Position numbers and translations under genes: made by a program. Under the pieces are notes generated by a model. The model saw only the letters and a program-made list of their open reading frames with translations, was not told where the DNA came from and searched no databases. This document shows, piece after piece, positions 36,641-44,767 of a DNA stretch of 64,000 bases (positions are counted from its first letter, which is position 1; the number at the start of each line of letters is the position of its first letter). The DNA comes from an uncultured Paraprevotella sp. (lineage in GTDB: Bacteria > Bacteroidota > Bacteroidia > Bacteroidales > Bacteroidaceae), in NCBI GenBank assembly GCA_900546665.1, contig URDY01000011.1, forward strand, positions 21,536 to 85,535, read 5' to 3'.

Positions 36641-36671
36641 GTGAAGGGGTGATGAAGTTTGTGAGGATTCC
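36641..36671 (-). repeat. GTGAA-rich cluster, right arm of the imperfect inverted repeat
   Basis: Reverse-strand counterpart of the 36348-36378 cluster: minus strand reads TCCTCACAAACTTCATCACC then CCTTCAC. Together the arms enclose about 260 bp containing the iterons. Confidence 0.55.
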
Positions 36672-36940
36672 TATTGGGGAGAGCAGGTAATTAGAGGATA
36701 AAAAACAGATTTGGAGTTCCTGATTTTGAACATTTTTCTTCTTACATAAAAGCACCCTGATCAAAAATACAGGGACCCCAAAAAGTAATAAATGATGATA
36801 AATTTGAATCTTTTGATTAAAAATGTCGTCATCAGGTTACTATTCAGGAATAAATAAGTAATTGATGGCAAAATTGCCGTAAGGCAAATAAAATTGAAGT
36901 AGCTGCAAATATTATTGAAATGTATATGGGCGGAAAGGAA

Positions 36941-36948
36941 TAATTTTG
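36941..36948 (+). promoter_or_regulatory. Promoter -7 element of the CAZyme cluster
   Basis: TAATTTTG fits TAnnTTTG, 31 bases before the ATG at 36980. Confidence 0.5.
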
Positions 36949-36979
36949 TTTTGTTGTTTAATTCCTTAAATTAGTTGAT

Positions 36980-38027
36980 ATGAACTCACTCGTAAATAAG
37001 TTTTTGTTAATATTGGTCATTGTTCTGCAAACAGTGACTATGTACGGTCAGGGGGAAAGCAATAAATGCAGGATAGCTCCGGCTCCGTTATTTCGTGATC
37101 CGGTATATGATGGCGCAGCAGACCCTATGGTCATATATCATAATGAAGAACAAGCATGGTATATGTTTTATACAAACAGAAGAGCCAATGTGCCATTGCA
37201 TGGGGTGAGCTGGTGTTATGGAACAGACATAGGAGTTGCAGTGAGTAAAGATGGTGGACAGACATGGATTTACAAGGGAGCGCTGGATCTGGCCTTTGAG
37301 CAAGGTGCGAATACATTTTGGGCGCCTCATGTAGTATATGATAAGGGAAAATACCATTTGTTTGTAACTTATATAAGGGGTATTCGTGAAACTTGGTCTG
37401 GAACAGGAAAAATAGCTCATTATACCAGTAAGGACTTGTGGAATTGGAAGTTTAATGGCATAATTCCATTATCAGATGATTCTCTGTTGGATGCAACGGT
37501 TTATAAAAAACCGGATGGTTTGTGGGGAATGTGGTATAAAAATGCCAGAATCGGATATACTGTGGAGGCGGTCAGTAAGGATTTGAAGCATTGGACTAAC
37601 AAGGAAGGGATTGCTATAGATGATTGTCCGCATGAAGCTCCTTTTGTATTCTCCTTTAAAGGTTATTATAGGTTGTTGACTGATCAGTGAGTGGTTTAGG
37701 GGTTTATCGTTCAGCAGATGCAACAGTTGGGAGAAGCAGGGAGTGATACTCCGAAGTCCGGGGAAACGGAAAGATGACGGTGTACGCGCCAGCCATCCTT
37801 GCGTGGTTGTGTCGGGAGAAAGGGCTTTTGTCTTTTATTTTACTCATCCGGGATGGATTAAGGAAGGAGGATGGGGGAGTGAAGCCGATAAACTGGATGA
37901 TGCCAGCATTCTGCCTCATAATTATCGTCGTTTTTCCATACAGGTCGCAGAATTGAAGATTGATCAGGATGGAGTCATGACTTGTGATCGCGATTTACCT
38001 TTTGATTTTTATTTGGAAAAACCTTGA
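36980..38027 (+). pseudogene. Five-bladed beta-propeller glycosidase (GH43/GH32-like), double frameshift
   Basis: The first frame (36980-37690, 236 residues) has a signal peptide (to about residue 24) and propeller motifs including FRDPVYDGAADPMVI, YMFYTNRR, FWAPHVVYDKGKYHLFVTY and HEAPFVFSFKGYYRLLTDQ, then stops. Translation resumes as WSGLGVYRSADAT in the -1 frame from about 37690 and then as WEKQGVILRSPGKR in a further -1 frame from about 37728 to the stop at 38027. Two single-base deletions within ~40 bp explain this. The intact protein would be about 350 residues, with Asp and Glu candidates in DPVYDGAADP and HEAP. Pseudogene or sequencing error. Confidence 0.78.
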
Positions 38028-38031
38028 TGTT

Positions 38032-39195
38032 ATGCGTTGTTGTTTACTGGGTATATTTTGTCTTATTGGTATGGGGGCTCCTGTAAAGGGAGCAGATTCA
38101 TTGCGTGAAGGGGTAGTTATACATCATTCACCTTCAAATTCAGGCAGACATGTAGGTTCCCCAAGTATTGTTGTGATGCCTGATGGTACATATATTGCTT
38201 CACATGATTATTTTGGTCATTTTCTGTCGGATACATTTGTTTATCGTTCTGATGATAAGGGATTGACATGGGAGCGGATTTCAACATTGAAAACTCTGAC
38301 TTGGGCTACTTTATTCAACAAAGGTAAAGAACTTTACTTGATAGGAATAAGATCCCGCTGTACAATGGGTTATGGTGATTTTGTTGTTTGCCGTTCTGAT
38401 GATAATGACAAGACGTGGACAACTCCGAAGGATGAAAACACAGGATTGATAAGAAAAGGTTTTTATCATTGTGCTCCTGTGCCAGTGGTAAAAAGGGATG
38501 GTAAATACTGGAGGGCAATGGAAAATATGGGTAAAGACGGAGGATGGGGGCCGTTTGCAGCTTTGATGACCTCCATTGCATGTGACGGAGACTTGCTGAA
38601 TGCCAATGAATGGATTTTAAGTAATGAACTCATGTTCCGGCCATCATGGAAGGAAGGGGCTGTTGCATGGCTGGAGGGTAATGCAGTTGCAGACAAAAAG
38701 GGGGACATAAAGGATATATTAAGGGTTGCTGACCGGCAGGATGATGTAGCGGCAATGGCTTCAGTTTCGCCCGATGGCAGGACTTTATCTTTTGATCCTT
38801 CTACGGATTTCATACATCTGCCGGGAACTGCCAAAAAATTTACGATCAGGTATGACCGAAAAAGCAAGAAATATTGGGCTCTGACGAATTATGCTTTATC
38901 TGATGACCGTTTGGTGTTGTCGGACTTTGGTTCGATAAGAAACACGCAAGTATTGATTTGTTCATCTGATTTATATAACTGGCAGATTGTTGATACGGTA
39001 CTGACTTGTGAGCGTCCTGATTATTATGGTTATCAATATGTGGATTGGCAGATAGATGGTAAGGATATTGTTTTTGTATCAAGAACAGCATGGCGTGATG
39101 AATACGGATTGCCGCCACGTCAGCATGATGCGAATTATTTGACATTTCACAGATTGAAGCATTTTAGGCGCTTGGCTGACAAACAGTGCAAATAG
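38032..39195 (+). CDS. Sialidase-superfamily (BNR/Asp-box) beta-propeller protein
   Basis: Starting at ATG 38032 the product is 387 residues with a signal peptide (cleavage near VKGAD). It contains Asp-box-like turns SDDKGLTW (about residues 68-75) and SDDNDKTW (about 120-127), and the strand pattern of a six-bladed propeller. A full sialidase arginine triad was not confidently located, so it may act on another sugar or be a distant exo-glycosidase. The upstream in-frame ATG at 37984 lies in the previous gene and would bury the signal. Likely periplasmic or surface, part of the cluster. Confidence 0.7.
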   Translation: MRCCLLGIFCLIGMGAPVKGADSLREGVVIHHSPSNSGRHVGSPSIVVMPDGTYIASHDYFGHFLSDTFVYRSDDKGLTWERISTLKTLTWATLFNKGKELYLIGIRSRCTMGYGDFVVCRSDDNDKTWTTPKDENTGLIRKGFYHCAPVPVVKRDGKYWRAMENMGKDGGWGPFAALMTSIACDGDLLNANEWILSNELMFRPSWKEGAVAWLEGNAVADKKGDIKDILRVADRQDDVAAMASVSPDGRTLSFDPSTDFIHLPGTAKKFTIRYDRKSKKYWALTNYALSDDRLVLSDFGSIRNTQVLICSSDLYNWQIVDTVLTCERPDYYGYQYVDWQIDGKDIVFVSRTAWRDEYGLPPRQHDANYLTFHRLKHFRRLADKQCK

Positions 39196-39218
39196 AATAT
39201 AAGAATCGGCAAATATTA

Positions 39219-39252
39219 TTTGATAATATCTGTTTGAAGGTGCTTAACTTTG
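39219..39252 (+). promoter_or_regulatory. Promoter of the GH127/GH2 genes
   Basis: TAACTTTG (39245-39252) matches TAnnTTTG, with TTTG at 39219-39222, 22 bases upstream, matching the Bacteroides -33/-7 arrangement. Confidence 0.62.
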
Positions 39253-39279
39253 CACATCGTTAAATCTTAAAACAATAAA

Positions 39280-42200
39280 ATGAAAAATAGAAAATTATAT
39301 TTGGGTTTAGTGTTGATGTGCTCTTTACATGCCGGTGCCCAGTCGCTTTATCCCGGTGTGGCAGAAGACAAAATCGTTAAAAACATTGATGATAAGGTAC
39401 AGCTTTTGTCTTTCGATCTTTCGGAAGTAAGATTGCATGAGGGTGTATTGTATAATGCTATGCAGGCCAATAGAAAATGGTTGCTCGATTTGAGTCCGGA
39501 CCGTTTCTTGTGCAGGTTTTATGAATATGCCGGTCTGCCTGCTAAAGCTCCTATTTACGGTGGTTGGGAAAGCCAGGGAGTTTCAGGTCATACTTTGGGA
39601 CATTATCTTTCGGCTTGTGCCATGCAATATGCGGCTACCGGGGATGAGGAGTTTAAGTCGAGAGTGGATTATATGGTGAGCGAACTGGCCCGCTGCCAAA
39701 AGATGTATAAGGGACTGATGGCAGGGTATGTCGGCGGTATACCAGAACAAGAAAGAATATTTACTGAAATATACGAAGGTAAGGTCTATTCGTCCGGATT
39801 TGATCTTAATGGCGGATGGGTGCCCATTTACACTTTGCATAAGTTGTATGCCGGATTGGTTGATGCTTATTTATATTGTAATAATGAAGAAGCCAAGGAT
39901 GTGGTTACGAAATGTGCAGATTGGCTGATTAATATCACTTCCAATTTGGACGAGGCGAAGTTCCAGCAGATGATTAGTTGTGAAATCGGCGGAATGAATG
40001 AAGTTCTGGATGCGATTTATATTTTGACCGGAGAACAGAAATATCTGGATATTGCCAAAAAATTCTATCATAAAGCAGTTTTGGATCCTATGGTTGAAGG
40101 ACTGGATCAGTTAAACGGATTGCATGCCAATACTCAAATACCAAAGGTGTTGGGATGTCTTACGGAGTATCTGGCAACAGGTGAGGAAGACCGGTATAAA
40201 TTGGCTGCGTTCTTTTGGGACAGAGTAGTGCATCATCATACTTATTCAATGGGTGGAAACAGTGACAGCGAGCATTTCGGTGAACCTGACCATCTGTATC
40301 ATCGCAGGACAAGCGGCTCTGCCGAAACTTGCAATACCTATAATATGCTTAAACTTACCAAAAAACTCTTCCAGATAGATGCCGATGCAGAGATGATGGA
40401 TTATTATGAACGGGCTTTATATAATCATATTCTGGCATCACAGAATCCGGCTACAGGTATGGTTTGCTATTACGTCAATCTTCAGAATGGTCTTGGTAAG
40501 GCTTTCAGTACACCGTTTGACAGCTTCTGGTGTTGTGTGGCTTCGGGTCTGGAGAACCATACCAAATATACTGAAACCATATACATGCATGATAAGTCTG
40601 ATAATTTGTATGTGAGTTTGTTTATCCCTTCTGAATTGAACTGGAAAGAGAAAGGTCTTAGACTGATCCAAACAACAGGTTATCCTTATGAGCAGGGGAC
40701 CCGACTTGAACTGGCAGAAGGAGCCGGACGTTTTTCATTGTGGTTACGTCATCCGTCGTGGGCCGTAAGTGGTTTTGATATTACTGTTAATGGAGAAAAA
40801 GTCCAGACTTCGGAAAATCCGGGTAGTTATGTAGAAATTAGCCGAGAATGGAAGACAGGAGATGTTATTGAAGTCAAAATGCCATTTTCATTCCATACCA
40901 TGGCGACTCCTGATAATGAAAACTGCCGTACTATTTTCTATGGTCCTGTGGCTCTTGCCGCCAATATGGCCAAACAGTCGGTTACTTTCACAGATATACC
41001 TGTTATCGTGAAAGATGGTGATTTGGGTGAAGGTGATTTTGTTGCAGAAAATGATTCTTTGCATTTTGTTACCTCTGGAATCGGACAGTTGGAAGAGGCC
41101 AAACTTATTCCATTCTTTGAAGCTAATAATTCACCGTATGCTTTATACATGGATTTCTTTACGCAGCAACGCTGGGAAGAGGAAAAAGACAGATATTACG
41201 AAGAGTTGAATCGTGAACAGGAATTAAAAGCCAGAACTACGGATGAACTTCGCCACGAAATGCAGTCGGAACGAGATCACAATCTTAAAAGCATGAATTC
41301 ACGTTCTGGAAACAATAATGGAATCTTGTGGCGGGATGCTGTGGACGGTGGATGGTATTCATTTGATCTTTCTACGCAGCGTGATACAACAGTGCAACTT
41401 TATGTCAAGTATTGGGGTAGTGACGGTGACAGTTGGCGCAAATTTGACATTATGGTAGATGGAATTACCATTATGACACAAACACTGTCCACACCATGGT
41501 TCCCTAATGAGGAATATGAGGCTATTTATGATATTCCAGTAGCATTGTTAAAATGTAAAGATAAAATTACCGTTAAATTCCAGGCGCATCAGTCATGTTC
41601 TGCAGGTGGTACATTAGGATGTCGGTTGATAAAGAGAAGTGAGAAGGATCAGTTCATTTATGCCAATACGATTGATGAAATCAAACCGGGAAATGAGCAA
41701 AGTGAAAATAAACATCAATATAAAGGTTCAGAAGGTACTCATTCGGGATTTTTTGTCAATAAATATTATAGGGATGCATCTGGTGAGTCAGAGAAATGGA
41801 TAACTTACAGAATGAAGGTGTCTCCAGATCACAAGAACCAGTTGGTTTGTGAATATTATGGTGGGGAGAATTATGGTACAAGAGAATTTGACATAATGAT
41901 TGACGGAGAAAAGATAGCAACTGAAATAGTTCAGCATGGTTATCTTCCCAAGAGATTCTATTTTGTCAGTCATGATATACCGGAAAATCTGACTGTCGGA
42001 AAGAAGGAAGTGGAAGTGAAGTTTATAACCGGTCCTAATAAGTATATAGGCGGTCTTTTCGGGTTGAGAATGGTATCTGTTCCAAATCCTGATCATGTAG
42101 GTCAGGTGACTGAGGGAGATCGCGAGGAATATTTCTTTGACATGCCGTTTGACAAAAGCCCTTTGGCGAATTCTGAAGTGAAGATTTATTCTTTTTCGGG

Positions 42201-42336
42201 TACTTGCCTGCTAACATGTAAAGGACAGGACGTATCAAAAGATACTATTAAGAATCAGCTGAAAGGAGAACGTACGTTCTTGTATAAAATAACTGGTGAA
42301 GATTTTAATTATAGAGGTAAGTGTATGTTGAAATAA
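39280..42336 (+). CDS. GH127/GH146-type beta-L-arabinofuranosidase, multidomain
   Basis: The 1018-residue secreted enzyme (signal peptide to about residue 20) has the catalytic (alpha/alpha)6 domain over about 40-470. Zn-cysteine chemistry is supported by Glu349 and Cys351 in AETCNTYNMLKL and Cys418-Cys419 in FWCCVASGLEN, matching E338, C340, C417 and C418 of the characterised GH127 HypBA1; one of the paired cysteines is the nucleophile. Beta-sandwich modules follow (about 470-640, 700-790 and 800-935), then a T9SS-sorting-like tail (about 960-1018). It is expected to release beta-L-arabinofuranose. Confidence 0.88.
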   Translation: MKNRKLYLGLVLMCSLHAGAQSLYPGVAEDKIVKNIDDKVQLLSFDLSEVRLHEGVLYNAMQANRKWLLDLSPDRFLCRFYEYAGLPAKAPIYGGWESQGVSGHTLGHYLSACAMQYAATGDEEFKSRVDYMVSELARCQKMYKGLMAGYVGGIPEQERIFTEIYEGKVYSSGFDLNGGWVPIYTLHKLYAGLVDAYLYCNNEEAKDVVTKCADWLINITSNLDEAKFQQMISCEIGGMNEVLDAIYILTGEQKYLDIAKKFYHKAVLDPMVEGLDQLNGLHANTQIPKVLGCLTEYLATGEEDRYKLAAFFWDRVVHHHTYSMGGNSDSEHFGEPDHLYHRRTSGSAETCNTYNMLKLTKKLFQIDADAEMMDYYERALYNHILASQNPATGMVCYYVNLQNGLGKAFSTPFDSFWCCVASGLENHTKYTETIYMHDKSDNLYVSLFIPSELNWKEKGLRLIQTTGYPYEQGTRLELAEGAGRFSLWLRHPSWAVSGFDITVNGEKVQTSENPGSYVEISREWKTGDVIEVKMPFSFHTMATPDNENCRTIFYGPVALAANMAKQSVTFTDIPVIVKDGDLGEGDFVAENDSLHFVTSGIGQLEEAKLIPFFEANNSPYALYMDFFTQQRWEEEKDRYYEELNREQELKARTTDELRHEMQSERDHNLKSMNSRSGNNNGILWRDAVDGGWYSFDLSTQRDTTVQLYVKYWGSDGDSWRKFDIMVDGITIMTQTLSTPWFPNEEYEAIYDIPVALLKCKDKITVKFQAHQSCSAGGTLGCRLIKRSEKDQFIYANTIDEIKPGNEQSENKHQYKGSEGTHSGFFVNKYYRDASGESEKWITYRMKVSPDHKNQLVCEYYGGENYGTREFDIMIDGEKIATEIVQHGYLPKRFYFVSHDIPENLTVGKKEVEVKFITGPNKYIGGLFGLRMVSVPNPDHVGQVTEGDREEYFFDMPFDKSPLANSEVKIYSFSGTCLLTCKGQDVSKDTIKNQLKGERTFLYKITGEDFNYRGKCMLK

Positions 42337-42378
42337 TAAAGTGATAGGATTTAGGTATAATTAATGGTTAGTTAAGGT

Positions 42379-42411
42379 ATCCTGGGAAGTTTGTGATAAA
42401 TTTCCCAGGAT
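42379..42411. other. Stem-loop between the two GH127-type genes
   Basis: ATCCTGGGAA (42379-42388) pairs with TTCCCAGGAT (42402-42411); no T-run follows. It may attenuate or stabilise the polycistronic transcript. Confidence 0.55.
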
Positions 42412-42444
42412 TAAATCGGAATATTCAAATAACAGATAAAATAG

Positions 42445-44751
42445 ATGAGACGTTTGGTATATTTATTGTGTTTTTCAATGTTGGGTCTGAGAGGTATGGC
42501 AGATGACGTCATAAAAACCCCTCAGCCCCAACTGACTTATCTGCCTTTGGCTGATGTCCGGTTGATATCCGGTCCGTTTCTTCATGCAGAGCAGAAAGAT
42601 GCAGAATGGCTGTTGAGTCTGGAACCAGACAGACTGTTGAACGGTTTTCTGGTTAATGCCGGTCTGGAACCCAAAGCACCCAAATATGGTGGTTGGGAAG
42701 CTGGTGGGCTTGCCGGGCAGACATTCGGTCATTTCCTGTCAGCGTGTTCCATGATGTATGCTTCATCCGGGGATGAACGTTTTAAGGCTATTGCAGATTA
42801 TTGTGTTGATCAGTTGAATACTTGTCAACAGAATGTGGGGACTGGTATGTTGGCAGGATTTCCGGATGCATCACGGCTTTTTGATGAGTTGTCAGAAGGT
42901 AAGATCTATTCTAAAGGCTTTGATTTGAATGGATATTATGTACCGTTTTATAATATGCATAAGTTGTGTGCAGGATTGTCAGATGCTTACTATCATACCG
43001 GAAATGAGACCGCAAAGGACGTCTTGGTCAAATTGGCTACTTTCATGAATCAGATACTCAGTCCTTTGTCTGATGCACAAATACAGACGATTCTTCAGGC
43101 TGAACATGGTGGTATCAATGAGTCTTTGGCAGAAGTATATGCGCTTACGGGAGATAAACGTTTTCTGACTTTGTCTGAAAGGCTTAATCATCAGGATTTG
43201 GTAAAACCTTTGCTGGACCGTAAGGATGAATTGGCCAGTAAACATGCCAACACTCAGATTCCTAAAATAGTAGGAGTGGCGAGAGAGTATGAGCTGACCG
43301 GAAATAAGGATTATTGGAATATAGCTTCTTTTTTCTGGCATACAGTAGTAGGACATCACACTTATGTGATTGGCGGTAACAGTGAAGCTGAGCATTTCGG
43401 AGCATCTGGCCGGACTTATGACCGTATAACGGATAAGACCTGTGAGACTTGTAACTCTTACAACATGTTGAAGTTGACCAAGCATTTGTTTGCTTTTACG
43501 CAGGATATGGAGATGGCGGACTTTTATGAACGGGTGCTTTATAATCATATTCTGGCTTCTCAGAATCCGGACAACGGTATGATTTGCTACATGTCGCCAT
43601 TGGCTTCCGGTTGCAGGAAGGAATTTTCTTCTCCGTTTGATTCGTTCTGGTGCTGTGTCGGGACAGGATTGGAAAACCATGCCCGTTATGGAGAATTTAT
43701 TTATGCGACGGATAAGTTGGATAATCTGTATGTCAATTTGTTTATACCTTCTGAATTAAATTGGGAAAAACGGAAAGTGACGTTGAGGCAGATTACAGAT
43801 TTTCCGGAATCTGATACCATAAGATATGAAATGTCTATGGATGACAGTCAGCGTTTTACGTTAAATCTTCGTTATCCGGGGTGGTGTAAGGAAGAATGCG
43901 TTTTGAAGATAAACGGTAAACTACAGTCATTGGGAAAGGCACGTCCGGGACATTATATTCCGTTGAAACGGAAATGGAAAAACGGTGACCGGATAGAACT
44001 GGTAATTCCTCAGTCAATATCATCTGAAGAAGCTTTGGGTGATTCGACACTTAGAGCTTATCTGAATGGACCGATTGTACTGGCTGCAGCTTTAGAGGAT
44101 GGGAATAATGATGTTCCTGTAGTTGTGACTGAAGACTTGAAAGATGCCGGAGGTATTGTGAAGAAAGTATCAGGTCATAATTTTGAAATGGAGAAAGTAT
44201 GGCCACAGACAGTTCAAATGAAACCCTATTATTTGTCTACTGGTGATCGAACAGTAGTTTATTTTGAGCATTATACACCGGAGTTGTGGAACCAAAGAAA
44301 GGAGCAGGTTCTGAAGCAGCGCAATAAAGAAGAGTGGATCAGGCAACAGACCGTTTCACATTTTCAACCGGGAGAAATGCAGCCGGAAAGAGATCATTTG
44401 TTTGATGGAGTCAATCTGGAATTAGGTGAGATTCAGGGGCGCAAATACCGGAAAGCCGTGGATGGTGGCAGCTTTTCATTCCAAATGGATGTAATTCCTG
44501 ATGTGCCGATGGATTTGATGTGCACTTACTGGGGAAATCTGGGTGATATTTATAAATTTGTGGTTGAAGTAGATGGTACGCCTGTCTCAACTGTTATTAT
44601 TCATTGGTGGGGCAATCAGTTTATTGATAAGACCTATCATATACCGGCAGAGGTGACGCGTGGAAAAAATAAAGTAAAAGTGACTTTCAGAGCGTTGGAT
44701 GCCAAAAGTGTAGCCGGTCCTTTGTTTGACTGTAAGATATTAAAACATTAA
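42445..44751 (+). CDS. GH127/GH146-type beta-L-arabinofuranosidase
   Basis: The 768-residue secreted protein (signal peptide to about residue 19) is a paralogue of the preceding enzyme with the same metal/nucleophile set: Glu334 and Cys336 in CETCNSYNMLKL and Cys403-Cys404 in FWCCVGTGLEN. It has a beta-sandwich after the barrel and one C-terminal jelly-roll module (about 680-768) but lacks the T9SS-like tail. The two copies are clearly diverged, not a recent duplication. The GH2 gene starts 17 bases downstream. Confidence 0.9.
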   Translation: MRRLVYLLCFSMLGLRGMADDVIKTPQPQLTYLPLADVRLISGPFLHAEQKDAEWLLSLEPDRLLNGFLVNAGLEPKAPKYGGWEAGGLAGQTFGHFLSACSMMYASSGDERFKAIADYCVDQLNTCQQNVGTGMLAGFPDASRLFDELSEGKIYSKGFDLNGYYVPFYNMHKLCAGLSDAYYHTGNETAKDVLVKLATFMNQILSPLSDAQIQTILQAEHGGINESLAEVYALTGDKRFLTLSERLNHQDLVKPLLDRKDELASKHANTQIPKIVGVAREYELTGNKDYWNIASFFWHTVVGHHTYVIGGNSEAEHFGASGRTYDRITDKTCETCNSYNMLKLTKHLFAFTQDMEMADFYERVLYNHILASQNPDNGMICYMSPLASGCRKEFSSPFDSFWCCVGTGLENHARYGEFIYATDKLDNLYVNLFIPSELNWEKRKVTLRQITDFPESDTIRYEMSMDDSQRFTLNLRYPGWCKEECVLKINGKLQSLGKARPGHYIPLKRKWKNGDRIELVIPQSISSEEALGDSTLRAYLNGPIVLAAALEDGNNDVPVVVTEDLKDAGGIVKKVSGHNFEMEKVWPQTVQMKPYYLSTGDRTVVYFEHYTPELWNQRKEQVLKQRNKEEWIRQQTVSHFQPGEMQPERDHLFDGVNLELGEIQGRKYRKAVDGGSFSFQMDVIPDVPMDLMCTYWGNLGDIYKFVVEVDGTPVSTVIIHWWGNQFIDKTYHIPAEVTRGKNKVKVTFRALDAKSVAGPLFDCKILKH

Positions 44752-44767
44752 CCTAATAAATTAAATT

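Larger units (their letters stand above)
36012..36979. other. Gene-free AT-rich region with iterons and inverted motif clusters
   Basis: No credible ORF, tRNA or CRISPR was found. The stretch contains three 15-bp palindromes at exact 21-bp spacing (36440-36496), TTCAC-rich clusters on the plus strand (36299-36316, 36351-36378) and GTGAA-rich clusters in opposite orientation (36585-36596, 36641-36666). A promoter-like element at 36941 serves the next gene. The composition differs sharply from the adjacent coding DNA. Confidence 0.7.

Noticed and set aside
36721-36790. CCCTG/CAGGG hairpin as a transposon end
   Set aside because: The stem is only 5 bp and no direct repeats or transposase remnants flank it.
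37774-37956. Small plus-strand ORF after the frameshifted glycosidase
   Set aside because: It overlaps the true coding frame (37728-38027), which continues the glycosidase; the alternative frame has no family signals.
39280-44751. Tandem duplication of the GH127-type genes
   Set aside because: The two proteins share family motifs but differ widely in sequence and in C-terminal modules, so a recent duplication is not supported.
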